Assembly: GCA_037903355.1 (NCBI GenBank)
Contig: JBAJFE010000038.1
Coordinates: 806,001 to 870,000, forward strand
From: Trichuris trichiura
Taxonomy: Eukaryota > Nematoda > Enoplea > Trichinellida > Trichuridae
DNA: 64,000 bases
Direction of reading: 5' to 3'
Positions 1 to 12,303 of the stretch are shown one piece after another. How positions within the stretch are numbered: position 1 is the first letter of the stretch; every line of letters begins with the position of its first letter. Position numbers and translations under genes: made by a program. The notes under the pieces were generated by a model. That model was given only the letters and a program-made list of their open reading frames with translations, did not search any database and was not told the DNA's origin.

Positions 1-386
1 ATCAATGATTCTCAAGGGGCGCTAGCGCTTCCTGGGGGTCCTGGAAACCAAAGGGACAACGATGGGACGCTAGGGGCTTTCGAAAGGCGAAGGTGTCGCT
101 AGAAGATCAAAGGCGCTGCTGAGAAGGGAGCAAGTAAAAACTCGCGTTGGAAGCTCGTTAGGTGCTATTTGTAATGCAGATGAATGCAAAGTGCTCTTGG
201 CAGCTCAAATAATTCTCTTCAGCATGACCCAGTGTCCTGTAGGCTAATAGTGTATGCCAGCCACTTGTCTGGCTTCTGCTTTCAGACGAATGGGACACTG
301 CCTACAGCAGTGATAGATGCCTGTAGCATTAGTTGCAGCTGATTTTGTCACAACAGTGTACCAGCTCGTTTTATGGGTGACTTACA
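1..386. other. Left edge, no assigned gene
   Basis: Frame 1 on the plus strand stays open from base 1 to a TAG at 100-102 and is rich in Gly and charged residues. It could be the tail of an exon running in from the left, but it is too short to identify. Nothing else in this stretch can be supported. Confidence 0.2.
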
Positions 387-740
387 GTGAATAATGTCAC
401 CTCTTGTATACTGCTAATCTGTGTTCCAGCGAGAAGTATTCTAGATGATTCCATTTCGTCAACTATATTTCTAAATTTACGAGCTATCACTCATCCTTTT
501 TCGTTAATGCAGTTTTTTGTGACCTCGGTAAGCACTGATAAAGCGGCAGAAGCAGATAAGAATGGGCGTAAACCACCTACAGGAGGTATTTCTAAAAGCG
601 AAAGAGTAATGCCGGACGAATACTACCGAGACAGGAAGCATTGGGAACGCTGGCGAAACTTGAACACTGTAGGGTTCGCTAGTGCGGAAAAGGTTGCGAA
701 ACTGCGATTTATTCTTTTCTTGACTCGTCAGACTAGCTGA
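387..740 (+). CDS. Possible terminal exon of an unidentified gene
   Basis: A plus-strand reading frame of about 117 codons ends at TGA 738-740. It is followed 85 nt later by a clean AATAAA at 826-831, the spacing expected of a short nematode 3' UTR. The second half is strongly charged and hydrophilic (motif ERVMPDEYYRDRKHWERW), unlike random reading frames here. The first codon is not ATG, so the true 5' limit is probably a splice acceptor, perhaps the ...TTAATGCAG near 510. No family was recognised. It may instead be a chance ORF. Confidence 0.25.
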   Translation: MNNVTSCILLICVPARSILDDSISSTIFLNLRAITHPFSLMQFFVTSVSTDKAAEADKNGRKPPTGGISKSERVMPDEYYRDRKHWERWRNLNTVGFASAEKVAKLRFILFLTRQTS

Positions 741-825
741 TATCTTAGTAAAGCTACCGAAGACATGACGAACTACCAGAATACTACGTGAAAATTCTGT
801 TAGAAAAAGTTTGTGTCAACGTATC

Positions 826-831
826 AATAAA
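826..831 (+). terminator. Candidate polyadenylation signal
   Basis: AATAAA lies 85 nt after the stop of the possible terminal exon at 387-740. It is the main reason to think a plus-strand transcript ends here. Confidence 0.35.
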
Positions 832-1832
832 GTTGTTCCTTAGCTATTGAAACGATTAGTTTAGTCTATACAACGCACAGTTCCTCAACTTTTCTCGCGC
901 CAATGAACCACAGACAGCGCCGTCTTAATGTCCTAGTTTGGTCGTGGGAGTTCCAATGTTAGTTTCGTAGTGATGGTAGGAGATTCTGAAGCGTTGATTC
1001 ACTCACGATCACTTTTTATTTCAGGTCCTATTGGCCTTTTACCGTTGACTGTCGCTTAATCGACCAAGAACAAATGCTTACCTCCCAGGGCTAACCTCGA
1101 CCTTCCGGTACCTCCTTCGCAATCACTATATAGAGGAGCCGCTATGCGTTTAATGAAATTATGTGTGCGAAATTACACAGTATGGCTAAATATTCACGAT
1201 TTTAGAAGCTAACCTACGAATTTTAGTATAGCATCAGAATAGATGAAAATGCAATACAGCTGCTTTTACGGAGCGAAGAGACTAGTCAGGAGCAATTATT
1301 CATAAGTTGAGCAGTTTTTTACTATGATGCTTAGCACAGCAAATTTACTCGGAATTGAGACAAGATCATAGAAAATTTACGATCTCCTTCCTATTTAATA
1401 ACGCTTCGATGAACAAAAATGTGTACGTCGGACTAAAGCTAACCAAGTGGCTTCTTCCCTTCTAAAATAGAAGGAAAGCCTGCTTTTGTTTGTGTCAGTT
1501 GCGCGCAACCTTAAACAAGCCGAGAAACAAATTTTTGGCCAACGCACGCTGAATATAAGAGGAGACTATAACTGACTGAAAGCACTATCAATGGCTGCCG
1601 TCGCGGCAGAGGCTGATGGGCGCTCGGAAATGCATCTGTGCATTGCCCTTTGGGGAATATCTGTAGTCTAACAAGAGGGGCGTTCTGGCAGTAGTAGGAG
1701 CGAACGATTGCAAAGTCCAAATATACCTGGAAAACTTTGCTGGAAAGCAAAATTCAAGGCAACGTAATTCGATGGCTCCGGCAAAATGACATCCAAAAGG
1801 AAGAATGAAAAATTATTCTGAACTACCGCTGC
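832..1832. other. Spacer between convergent genes
   Basis: This kilobase lies between the candidate polyadenylation signal at 826 and the end of the alpha-actinin transcript. Only short, uninformative open frames are visible on either strand. Confidence 0.4.
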
Positions 1833-1838
1833 TTTATT
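1833..1838 (-). terminator. Polyadenylation signal of alpha-actinin
   Basis: TTTATT on the plus strand reads AATAAA on the gene strand, 30 nt after the alpha-actinin stop codon. This implies a very short 3' UTR, as seen at other genes in the window. Confidence 0.5.
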
Positions 1839-1867
1839 AGGCGTTTTCACCATTGGTTTTGTACGCC

Positions 1868-4800
1868 TCATTCTCCGTATAGTTGATGGCTGAAAGCAAC
1901 ATAGTCAAAAGAGTTGTGTGGGGCGTCAGGTCCAAGATATGGAGGCATTCTCTTCACGCAGTATTCAGCTTGATCAACAGGTAGCTCTTGACGTAACTCT
2001 TCAGCAGTAATAAATGGCTAAAAACAAAATGAAGTGCTGAATGAGCCAATCAGTTTCGCAAGTTATGTTAGCTTGCCTTGCCATTAGCCAACACCCGAAA
2101 TGATTCAATTATCTGCTCTGCATTGTCCATATCCAATGTCTCCCGAGTCATAAAATCAAGAAACGCGTCGAACTGAACACGACCAGAACGATTTGGGTCA
2201 ACGATACTCAAAATACGTTGAAATTCCATGTCACCCTTCATAAACAGAAGTAGCATAAGCGTCTGGATCACTTGGAAACCTACCTCTCTGCCAGGTGGTA
2301 TATTGTAACCTAAAGAAACAAGACAAGATTTGAAATCTTCTGACTGGATTCCTTGGCGGCTCCGGTCGAAGTGATTATAAGAATTGCGGAATTCGTTCAA
2401 CTGTTCCTCCCGTATGCCCTTAGCGTCTCGTGTAAGAATCTGTAAAATTGCAGAATTCTATCTGGGCGTCATAAAAAACTATGCAACCTGGTTCTCAATT
2501 TCATTAATCGTCTTGTTAATATTTGTCAGCAACGTTTCCCAACCAACAAAGATAGTTTCCATAGTATAATGCGTGAATGGGTTTTCGCAAATGTAGTTCT
2601 CCTGTAATTGCTGGTTAATGCGTTCCAGCTCATCCACATTCGTTTTGTACGATTGGACGGTTCTATAAAGATCGACTAGGCGCTGCAACGCTTGTTCCAG
2701 TGAACCCCTGCCGCCGAGAGCAATTGACGCCACGTTAGCCAACTGCTGCTCCAAGAAAGGACCAATTGTATTTGCTTTTTCTGCGAACAAGCGCTTCAGA
2801 CGATCATTCGCTGTAACGAGTGCAATTTGCAATTGCGGACTCAGACTTATGCTTTTTACATTGCTGGCGATTCAATTCTTGCTGCAGCTGATCTTCTCTC
2901 ATAGGAACCAGTTGCTGCATATGCTGCCATTTTCTATGTACCTCTGCTGCGTTAGTTGCTGCGTACGGATTGATAGTGACTTCCTGACCCAAACCATTGG
3001 ACTGAACCAGATGACGTATCTCTTGTTCTAAAGAGGTTATATGTCTAAACTCTTGTTCTGCTTCTCCCAATGTTCCCTTGAACTGTTCATGCGCTTCGAT
3101 AAGATTCTAAATATGTGCAGTTTCACAGTAAATGCTACGCACTACGCTAATTCAAACCTTAATTTCGTCCATTGAATGCACAATGAACATATCTTGTAAA
3201 TCTTCAGCCGCTCCGTCTAGCCAATTGCTGAATGGCTGCATAAGCAAAATGAGAGTCAAATGAAAAATTATGAAATGGTCTAGCAATTTTAGCATACTGC
3301 TGCTCTTTTAGCCAGTTCTAGATGTAGTTGGTCGATGCGTTCCATCAGTGATTCAGCATCCTTTAAGTTTTGGCTGCGTCTAGTAGACAACATTCCAATA
3401 CGATCCCATTGATCACAAATCCTTTGACAACGGTCGTTAACCGATGCCAGATCATGGTAATGCAACGCACTGAAATAAGCTAATTTTACAAGTACGCATG
3501 TGTTGCTTTAGAAAGGTGTGATTTTTACGCCAGCTCCCGAGCGATAGCAACTATCTGCTCAACTCTGTCCTGATTCGCGGACATGTCTGATTCGAATGCC
3601 TCATGTCTTTTTCTGAGCGCCTTCAGTTCGTACAGGTAACTTCTTTTGTAGTCGTCTGATGACAGCATATCTTCTTTGTTCTTTGTCCATTCATCATGGA
3701 TAGCGCATTTGCGCCGGAACTTTTCCGCCAGATGCTCAAGACGTTCAAGTCTAAATAGATTATTTACTTTTGGAGCTTATAGTAACATTGAAAATGACCT
3801 AATCATTTCTGACAGTAGCCATTCTTCAAAACCTTTCTCAGCATTCAGCAGGCTGTTCCAGGCGCCGTTAATATCCTGTGGGCTTTCCGTTAAGTTTAAT
3901 CGTAATTCACTGTATACAGATTTGTACTAACCTGGATCATTTTGCCCTCAGAAGGTAAATAGGCTGGCCGATTTGACAAGCGCAGTTTTGTTTGTAAAGT
4001 ATTGAAGCTAGTTTCCAGGCGCCCCTTTTGCTCAATTTTCAAAGGCTTCTCTCTTCTGCGATATTCTCTGTATTCGCTAAGCATATTTTGGACAGCTTTC
4101 AATGTTCCGTTTGTCGAGCGGTTTTTAAACCAAGCCAGCCAACGTCTGATCCATTCCAAAAGCTAAAAAGCGTATTTGTTTTCCAACTATTAGAAATTTA
4201 GGATTAGAAAAACGTGACTAACGTCTGAAGCGAGATGCTCGTACTCTTCCATAAGACGTTCGTTTTCTTGGTTTACCTTCAGAACCTTGCATATACGATT
4301 TGCTGCTGTTTCTGCCTGAACGTAGCAAACTTTTAAATAAGCATTAAAAAAGAAATGCCTCATTCAGCAGTTCAGACATGCAAGGTCAGTAAATATTTCT
4401 GTCTACCTTCTGCATTGCACAGAAAACATGGTAGTAGCAGGAGACGTAAGTAATTATCGCCTTTTCGCACGGGTCAGGCACATGAACCACATCTGTTAAA
4501 AATATTAATGCTTTAGTAATAGGCAGCTTCACAAGACCAATTTCTTAACGAAATTACTATTAGCTGTTCGCAGACGCTATTGCTAATATTAATGCAGCTT
4601 TGGTGCAGTATGCTAAGCATGCAGATTTTCTAACCTACAGCAGACATTGAATTCTTGAGCATGCATTTCGCTTGAATAAAAAATTGCACCTGCTGTGCCC
4701 CTCGAAAAGCGTGATAGAAACAGGAAACGTAAGTCATAACCGCCTTATCATCTGGTTTATCCACGTAGACCATGTCTGAAAATAAAATGCGCCATTTCGA

Positions 4801-7670
4801 GAAGCGGCATGCTGTGGGAGGTGTAATCGTGTTGGGTCCTCCACCTTTTATTTTTGCATACCTTCTGCGTCCAACATCCTCGGTATGTCAAGATACTTCT
4901 CAGCGACACTGAACGCTAAGTTTAGGTTGTGCAAAGGGTCATCCTATAAAGCAACAGTCCTAAAAAGTCAGTTTAGCACACACAGATCACCTTGGACAGT
5001 TTGTCGTAATCCAACAATTCTGGTCGATGACGATGAATTAGTGCACAAAAGGCGAGACCATCCTTCCAACTGAATAAGTAAAATCGTAATTAGGAAAGAT
5101 CATTGTAGGTAATGTGACTGAAAAAGTCCATTTTTTCTGCAGTAGTTTATTCTCTATAATTACTGTTGATTCTCTCTGCAGTAAAGAATAAACTATACTC
5201 GAAACTGTCGTGCAGGTGCCTGTCCGAGGGATTGTTAGACAATGAACAGTGCGTTTTCAAGCCGTGAGTGGCTGATAACAAGCTATTTAATTACCGTTCA
5301 CTTCCCTTACCTTTCTTGCATTGAGCAGCTGGAGCATTAAATTAAGAATTGAATGAAAAACAACTTTCCTTCTGTTAGAATTATAAAGCGCAACGATACC
5401 TCGTGTGGAAATTTTGCACATTCACATTTCTATACGGTGCAGTTTTGCGTTGGCACCATAACAGCAGACCTTCCTTGGCAGAAAGTTCTAAAAACGAAGA
5501 AAGAATACCGTTAGTAGCGGCAGAGCATTTCTTAAACATTCACACCTTCAATGGTAATGTCTTGAATGGCGAAGCGAAGAATTATTGACCAAATAAGACC
5601 AAGAGTCATTTTTACATTTCCGTCGACAATTTCTGCAAATTTTAAAATGAAAAGAAAAGTATGGCATGCTATTATAATACCTTCAGCCCCTATGGAGACT
5701 AGCTTAACGCCTTTGCTCTCGATGAATGCCAACGCTTTGTTCACGTTGGCAATCTTGTGAAAACGCATCTTTCCTCGGTCAGGACGTGGCAATTCTTCTC
5801 CAGAGATTACTTCGAGAAGCAGCATTAGTTTCAAACCATTGCGGAAGTCATCTTCAATGTTCTCAATAGACGTATCTGCCTTGCGAAGATGCGAGTTGCA
5901 CCAGGCAGTGAATGTCTGCAAATTTAAAAAGCTAGTCCATTATTTGCTAACTGTTGTTCGTACAGAACTGTTTAGTGAAAATAACTACCAATTTCCGTTG
6001 ATCAGCATGCTGATCCACCGCCGAGCATTGGAATAGACGCAAAGATAAACCGTAATGAAAACTGAATATTTTTTGACATTATTTCGACTCCATTCAGATG
6101 CTGTTCACGAGAGACTACCCATTCTGTTCAGTTCATGATACAAGGACAAACTAGCAATCCTTGAAAGAGGTTGATTGCTTTGCTCGCTATAGGTCTGTTT
6201 GGCATGTCTTTACTGATAAAAAAACCCTAGAAGATTTATTGTTGAAAAAAGGGAATGCACGAAAGAAGAAAAGAAAGAAAGTTTTAAAAAAATGCCCAGA
6301 ATTAATTGGATAGCAATCTTTAGAAAACCAATTAAACAGGATAAAAAAAGAGTGAAGTTCAACAAACATCGGAATAATTAAGCGAACTTTTGTTGGAGTG
6401 GGTCTTTATAAAAAATTAACCCGGGGACAATGAAACAACAGTGAGCGATAGCAGGGAAAACGTTATCAACTTCCAGAAAATGCTGCACTATAAGGAGCTG
6501 ACCTGGGATTCAACACGGCTCATAACTGACCATTTTGATTCCTTTTACTATTTTAATATGATGCCAATTCATTTTTACCTGCTTTCCCTGTGCCTTAACT
6601 TTACGTCAAAAACCCCTTCCCTGCAAAAAATCACTTCAATTATTTTGACGTTTGTTACTTCTTCGACCTGGAAATCGATGCTTTTGTTTTACAAACCCAT
6701 CAGATTGCTTTTCTCAAAACTGCTATTCAAGTAATTATGACCCATTCTTTTTTCAAAATTCTTTTTTTTCTTCCTCTCCCTTTTTATTTTCTATTTCAAC
6801 AATAAACTCCGTAAAATTAGTTCAGTTTTAATCCTCTCAACGGCCCCCTTCTTTAAAATCAGTTCATCTAACCAAATTAAGATCGTCAAAATTTTTTGCC
6901 ATTCTTCAAAACGCTGATGACGAGGCACAGCTAGTCAAGGAAGATCCCCTGTACATGTGCTTATAAAAGTTTTTTCTTGATGATCTGCGCATTTTTATCC
7001 TTGAAGACGTGTCAGCTCAGTCCGGAAAGTATCGTCTTTTCAATTAAACTTTAGGAATACTACTAACAAGCAGCTTACGATCAAAAACCTTTGACTTGCA
7101 TTATTACTGCTGGCAAGGAATCGCAATGATCAAAAAATCAATATACAATAAGCTCCTTTTCCGTCGTTTTCTCCTAATAAACTCAAGAGTCAATCAAGAT
7201 TTATCCGCAGGTAAAACTTTATGGAATTAACCTGCGGTTGAAAAGCATTAGGGAACTAAGCCAAACACGAAGAACTAACACACAACGACTGTAAACAGGT
7301 GCTCTGTCAGCTAGACGCAGCATGGCGCTTTACTTCCCCTGAAAGAAACCGTGGTTGCACCTAGATGCCTTCAACCATGTTGGCAACGTGACTATCTATT
7401 CACGAGCTATGCCATGAAAGTAGTGACCAAACTTACAAGGTATCTAGCGCATGGCGCAGTTTTGCACTACGCACATTCAGTAAAGTAGCGTCAAGAACGG
7501 AAAGGAAGAGGAGCTGAGAGATGGGACAAAAAACAGAAAGTATTTTTGGGCATGGTGTGCAAGCTTACCTTTTTCTGCTGCTTTTCCCAAGCGGGATCCA
7601 AGAGTCCCTCTCGGTCCCATTCCTCTTCCTGCTGCATGTAGTCATAATTGGACTCCCCATAGTAGACCAT
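1868..7670 (-). CDS. Alpha-actinin, complete gene
   Basis: Actin cross-linking protein of muscle Z-disc equivalents and stress fibres. Coding exons on the minus strand: 7569-7670, 5681-5915, 5546-5632, 5400-5487, 4991-5069, 4862-4943, then 4690-4775 or 4407-4492, 4223-4315, 3932-4162, 3799-3875, 3529-3750, 3298-3469, 3158-3235, 2860-3106, 2488-2810, 2284-2439, 2077-2235, 1868-2017. With one of the two 86-nt exons this gives 888 aa, close to the roughly 890 of animal alpha-actinins. Order: N-terminal [10 protein letters not shown], two calponin-homology domains (about 30-250), four spectrin repeats (about 265-730), C-terminal EF hands ending QLYGE. The EF loops (FDRSRQG, VDPNRSG) lack the usual position-12 Glu, so they are probably calcium-insensitive, the muscle type. 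A GTG directly precedes the chosen ATG. Intron 1 is 1.65 kb; most others are 47-62 nt. Confidence 0.97.
2018..2076 (-). other. GC-AG intron of alpha-actinin
   Basis: The last intron (59 nt) begins AAG/GCAAGC and ends TTTTTAG. No GT donor nearby keeps the frame. Joining AAG to CCA restores the conserved [18 protein letters not shown] transition. Confidence 0.88.
2236..2283 (-). other. 48-nt intron without stops in alpha-actinin
   Basis: This intron (GTAGGT...GAAG) is a multiple of three and has no in-frame stop, so retention would insert 16 residues between the EF hands. Removing it restores the length and spacing of other alpha-actinins, so it is taken as an intron. Confidence 0.85.
4407..4775 (-). 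other. Mutually exclusive exon pair in the CH2 domain
   Basis: Two exons, 4690-4775 (upstream) and 4407-4492 (downstream), separated by a 197-nt intron, both encode the end of the second CH domain. Both are 86 nt, enter in the same phase to make an Asp codon, and have good AG and GT borders. Their translations share about half of 29 positions, including TYVSC and a YH pair. Because 86 is not a multiple of three, splicing in both or neither would break the frame, so they should be used one at a time. The downstream copy is the more divergent, with extra Cys residues. Vertebrate alpha-actinin genes have an alternative exon pair in this same part of CH2. Confidence 0.88.
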
Positions 7671-10600
7671 CACCTCGGCTGGGAGACAATAGTCGGCCTA
7701 GAGACTCGGCTGTCTGACGAAGTTAAGGTAATCAAAAATCTGGGCCGACCCGTTCGGAGAAACACGTTGTTTGATGCGCCTGCGAACTTGCGACGAAGCG
7801 GAAGAGTCCGGCAAGCGCGGCAGCAGCTTCCTCAGCCGACAGCTGCTTAAATATGCATGCATAAGAAGCAGCTGCAGCAACTGCGTTTTAAGAACTAAGC
7901 GTAACGCGAAAACAACGCGTTAGGAGAGCAACCAGTCTCTTTGAGCTGCTGCTCTTCTTCTGGCTGCTCTGTACTGCGGCTTGCTTCCGGAGCATCGCTG
8001 GCGTTTTTGACCTGTTGGCTGCATTTGCTCGTTTCCAAATGATTCTGTTCCCTTACATAGTTTGCACCAGAGTTTGGCAATTCTTTCACAATCGTCATTT
8101 AACAGTTTCTGTCTTTTTGCAGTTTTCGAAAAGAACGAGTCTCCTATTTTTATTTTGAATGCTGCCTTAAAAAGGCAGCACGTTACCCTTGGCCCCAAAA
8201 ACATGCCATCTGCGTCGACATGCGAGTAATAACAAACTCCTCATCTTCCAACTGCTGGAATATGATGTCGACGCATAGTTCGCTGCTTGAAACAAGCAAA
8301 GTGGTTTTTGCAACCCCTTCCTGGCGACAGCACATCTTGTTTTACTATTTGCTAAGTGTTGTTCCAGCTTCCAAAGCTTGCTTACTATCGGCCAAGCTGA
8401 CATGAAAGAGTACCATTAACTCTGAGCTTTCTAACCTGCACGGCTTTGGAAGTGACCAGTGGAAGTTCACATATTAATGGTAGACCGCGTAAGATCACAG
8501 CTGTAGCTTGTACTAATATTTGTAGTACCCTGACCTGTTAGATTTATTATTCTAAAGCGTTTCTGAAATTTTGCACTTGAAATAGCACATGACGAGAACG
8601 GTCGGTCAAGCGTATTTGTCGGACAAGTTCATACGCAGAGGCATATCGCTTGAAACGGAAGCTGCTTTTATGAATCAGAATTTACCTTATTCCAGCTTGT
8701 CATATCTGCTCAAAAAAATAGACCTATGCATTGCCAAAGTACCACTTCCTTGTTCGCTTTCATTTTTACTCAAAGATCCGTGAGCTTCAAAGCTTGTTCA
8801 AAAACCTAGAAAATACTGATCTTTGGCTCGCTCCCATGCAAATGACTATTTTTGATTAGCGAAAATTCTAATAGGGAATTTCATACTGAAAACAAGTTGG
8901 TTAAGACAGACCCATTTTTTTCTTGCAAATAGCTATAGAGCTTTCGAGGCACGTTTAATCCAGTATTCAGCGCCCTAATCGTTAAGATACTGAAAATGTG
9001 ATCAGAAGTGTCCCGGAGCGAACATACCTGTTAAGAAACATCCTATGTGACACCGAATAAGAAACTATTATTAGCTAATTTTGTGTCCAGGTCAGTTTTC
9101 GACGGCCGGTTCTGCCGGATGGGAAGTTAGATGAGAGTCAATATTTAACAATGTTTAACGGCACGTTCATTCTGTCTGACCCTGTTCTGCAGCCTACTTC
9201 TCCACTTTTCTTCTAGCAGCACTATATCTCGGCAAATGCTGTTCAGCCATTTAACTAAACAGGGTCATCCTGACGCATATTGCTTAGTCTTCAAGGTTTC
9301 ATAGAGAGTGGTATCAGCACTGTTCGAATGAATCCTGTTTCCTCAAGGTAGTGCTTGGCAAGTTAGATAATCACCAAGCTAATCACCGCGCTGGGAGAAA
9401 ACACAAGACGACACTTTCCTTCCATCAGTTCCTTTCCGTTTTACGCAAAGTAAAAACTTCATTCAAAAAAATAACAGTGTAGTCCACAGTCCTTTTAGGG
9501 GTGCAATCACGCACGCTGTTTGGTAAGTCATTGTGAGATCTGTCAGTTCAACAGCACTTTATTGTTCATTTATACTTAGATGCCGATTTTTATTAACGTC
9601 AAGTATTACACGCAGCTTTCGGGACGAGAATACATCCCGTTTTTAACGAGGTCCGTGGTCACGAACCATGCTGACAACTGGATGCGTTCTTGCACAGAGA
9701 GCGTCGCGTATTTTCAACTCGAATAAAAGCTGCGATCTCTGTACAAATAATAATGCAATTAGAAAAGCCGATGACAATCTTACATTTTCAACATAGTTAA
9801 AACCTTTGCAAACCCCCACTTCGAAAATAATCCGCGGAAATGCTAAATATAACAGAAGTCAAGTCTGGTTATCTTTCATGTCACGTGCGGATAAATAGCA
9901 AAATATGACATTTATAATAACGTTTTGCAATAGGGGATTGTGAGCTTATATTATTAATATTATGAACTCTGAAGACTTGTAACTTCGTCGTGAGTCAGCG
10001 TAACTCCGTGGTACACAAAGCCGAATTTGTAGAGGCGTTATCATTAGTAGCCTCTAAAGGGTCTTCACTTCATGGTAAGAGTTTTCAGCGCGGCATAATG
10101 ATCAACGTCTTGTGCTATAAAACTAGCAACAGTGACAGCTGCTGAATGCGTTGAACTGTCGGCAGTATCGAATTGCTCGCTTGATTTTGATGCTACGATT
10201 AACAAGAACGAGGTAACTTGAAGACAAAATAGCCATGCAAAAATAGCTGGCCTTTGCTTGTGATTAACAGATGTGTAGCTTGAACACCGTAAGCTGGACA
10301 AAAATGTAATTCATATCGTTCTCAGGGTGATTGTATGATATCATCACTTTATACGTAACACGACCTTTTCCAAATCATATGACTGTGTCTTCAGATTTTT
10401 TCATCTATATTTCCAGAGTGCTCTCAACCGTGAATAGTGAAACGCCCTTGAATACTGAAAGAGCTAATTGCTTTTAACACGTTAGTTTTCACAAATCAGC
10501 AGCAAAAACGGGTGTTCTGCAACCTATGGTAATAGTCATGCCAGCGAGTGCAGACGCCTCCATGAAAGTGTGTGCGAAGAATGGAAAGTTTGGTCAAGAC

Positions 10601-12012
10601 TGCTTCTGCAACTTATACTATCTCTCAGTGCAGCTAATACTATCCCTCGAAATAGGTTAGAAGCAAGTCATATTCAGAGTCATAGTGCGGCTGAGCAAAT
10701 CGCTACATATATTTCATATCGTAGCTCAAAGAACTGCGGTTTGAATATGAGTTTCCGTTATCGGTTTGAAAAAAATTGGCTCGCTTGATATAGTATTTTG
10801 TTTCTAAACTGAGCAGCACTGAAATACATTTGCATTGTCAAGAGATTTCTCTAATTGTTCGTTGATCTTTCCTCTGTTCATTGCTTGTGACCCCATCTGA
10901 GCGAAATCTGTACATTTTGCATTCCCTGAATAGTTCAACGTGATAATTTTTTCCTTGACCTTGTCAAATTCAGTATGTGCCATTTTTGAAATCCACTACG
11001 CAACGCAATTGCGCTGAACTGCGGCCGCTGTTCAGACTCGATTTACCGTTTTATCCTTCCAGTAAACAAACTTCAAGCTGACATGACTTCTAACCAGATT
11101 TGAAGAGACATTGGTTAACATGAATATTTGTTCCTTTACCTAAAATATTGTTGGATCTAACATGCAGGAGCTAGAATTTGTGCCGCTCAACGTTTAAATG
11201 GCTAGCTTTTATAAATAAAAATGTCATTATTTGCTCCAGCTGACTTACTCCTAAAAAGCTTCACAAGTTTTATCCGGCTTTATACATAGCTAAGTGTGAT
11301 CATACCTAGGACGACAGATAAGTTCTTTTTTGTACCAGCAGGGTTTTCTCGACAAAAGCAGGTTAAGAAACTCAGCAATAACAATTATCTTTCACCAAGT
11401 CAATAACCTCAGAATAATAGTTTTTTGTAGAACGTCTTTCCATAATAAACCAGAGTTGTGTTGTCATGGCAAATGACTTGGCATCACAATTAGTCTAGCG
11501 AACATTGTGCTTGCAACACCGTTGTTGTTGTTGTTGTTGTTATTCATGGTGACTGTATATGACAGTGTCCCTGTTCACGCTTGAGGAACAGGGATACAGC
11601 CACACAAGATCACTGTAGCTATTTCCAGAAGCTGCAAACTCTATTACGCTTTCGACAGAAAAAAGTTTTTTCTGAAGAAATGCAACACAGATTTTTGCGG
11701 ATTCCATCAGTAAGTGGGCACAAATTGAATAAAAACTTTGACGCAACTGTTCATAATGTAATCACGCTACACTTGACCAAAATTCCAAGAAACATTTTCT
11801 TACCTGCTTCTTTTCTCCAGTGTTCACGGGAGCTTTTCTATGTTCCGCTGATTGGTTTCAGTGAGAGCGAAAACAACTGTGAACGACTTTTGAAATGTTT
11901 TGTAACTACAGATAATCCTCATGTTAAAAGAAAATGCTGTGAAGATACAATTTTTACAGAGAAAGGGCAATATACTTCTCGTAAAAATTCAGTTAATAAA
12001 CAGAACTTAATT
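7671..12012. other. Alpha-actinin promoter side and gene-poor spacer
   Basis: This holds the 5' flank of alpha-actinin, including a 9-bp perfect hairpin TGCTGCCTT/AAGGCAGCA at 8160-8180 and an inverted GTCGAC-centred pair near 8212 and 8265. A GTT microsatellite lies at about 11521-11541. Open frames here are short, lack family motifs and are not reported as genes. Upstream non-coding exons of alpha-actinin could lie here but cannot be placed. Confidence 0.4.
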
Positions 12013-12303
12013 GGGGTCTTTTCAAGCTGGTTCCCCTGCAAGTGGTGGCGGCAACTTCAAAGGAGGTCCAGTGGGTACTGTACGTCAGCCGGCCATCCTG
12101 TTCCGCCCTAGCCTAAGCCTAAGCCTGCACGTAAGGCGTGATAATCCATCGTGCTCACCGCTCCAATTGCTCGGCATGTGTTCAGTGACCCGCAGTAAGA
12201 CGTCCGTCCTGTTGTTCCGCTGATCCGTGTTATCGTCGCGCATTATCCCTTGATGTTACTGCTTGCTCTTGCGGGGGAACGAGCTTGAAAACATCCCTTA
12301 ATT
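12007..12303 (+). mobile_element. Foldback MITE with TTAGGC-like core, copy 1
   Basis: Imperfect terminal inverted repeats of about 50 bp (outer ends GGGGTCTTTTCAAGC and its partner GGGATGTTTTCAAGC read inward from the right) bound about 285 bp, 12013-12297. The flanks are exact TTAATT direct repeats (12007-12012 and 12298-12303), a likely target duplication. The interior at 12111-12126 is GCCTAAGCCTAAGCCT, complementary to the nematode telomere repeat. There is no coding capacity. Copies 2 and 3 lie near 37.3 and 50.3 kb. Confidence 0.75.

Noticed and set aside
2384..5073. Plus-strand frames across 2.4-5.1 kb (for example 2384-2569, 3676-3930, 4885-5073)
   Set aside because: They are antisense shadows of alpha-actinin exons.
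5150..5215. Inverted AGTTTATTCT/AGAATAAACT pair in an alpha-actinin intron
   Set aside because: Short and AT-rich; could loop the 330-nt intron but is too weak to list as an element.
11581..12111. 176-codon plus-strand frame as a gene
   Set aside because: It runs into the foldback MITE, begins at a non-ATG codon and shows no family features or splice logic.
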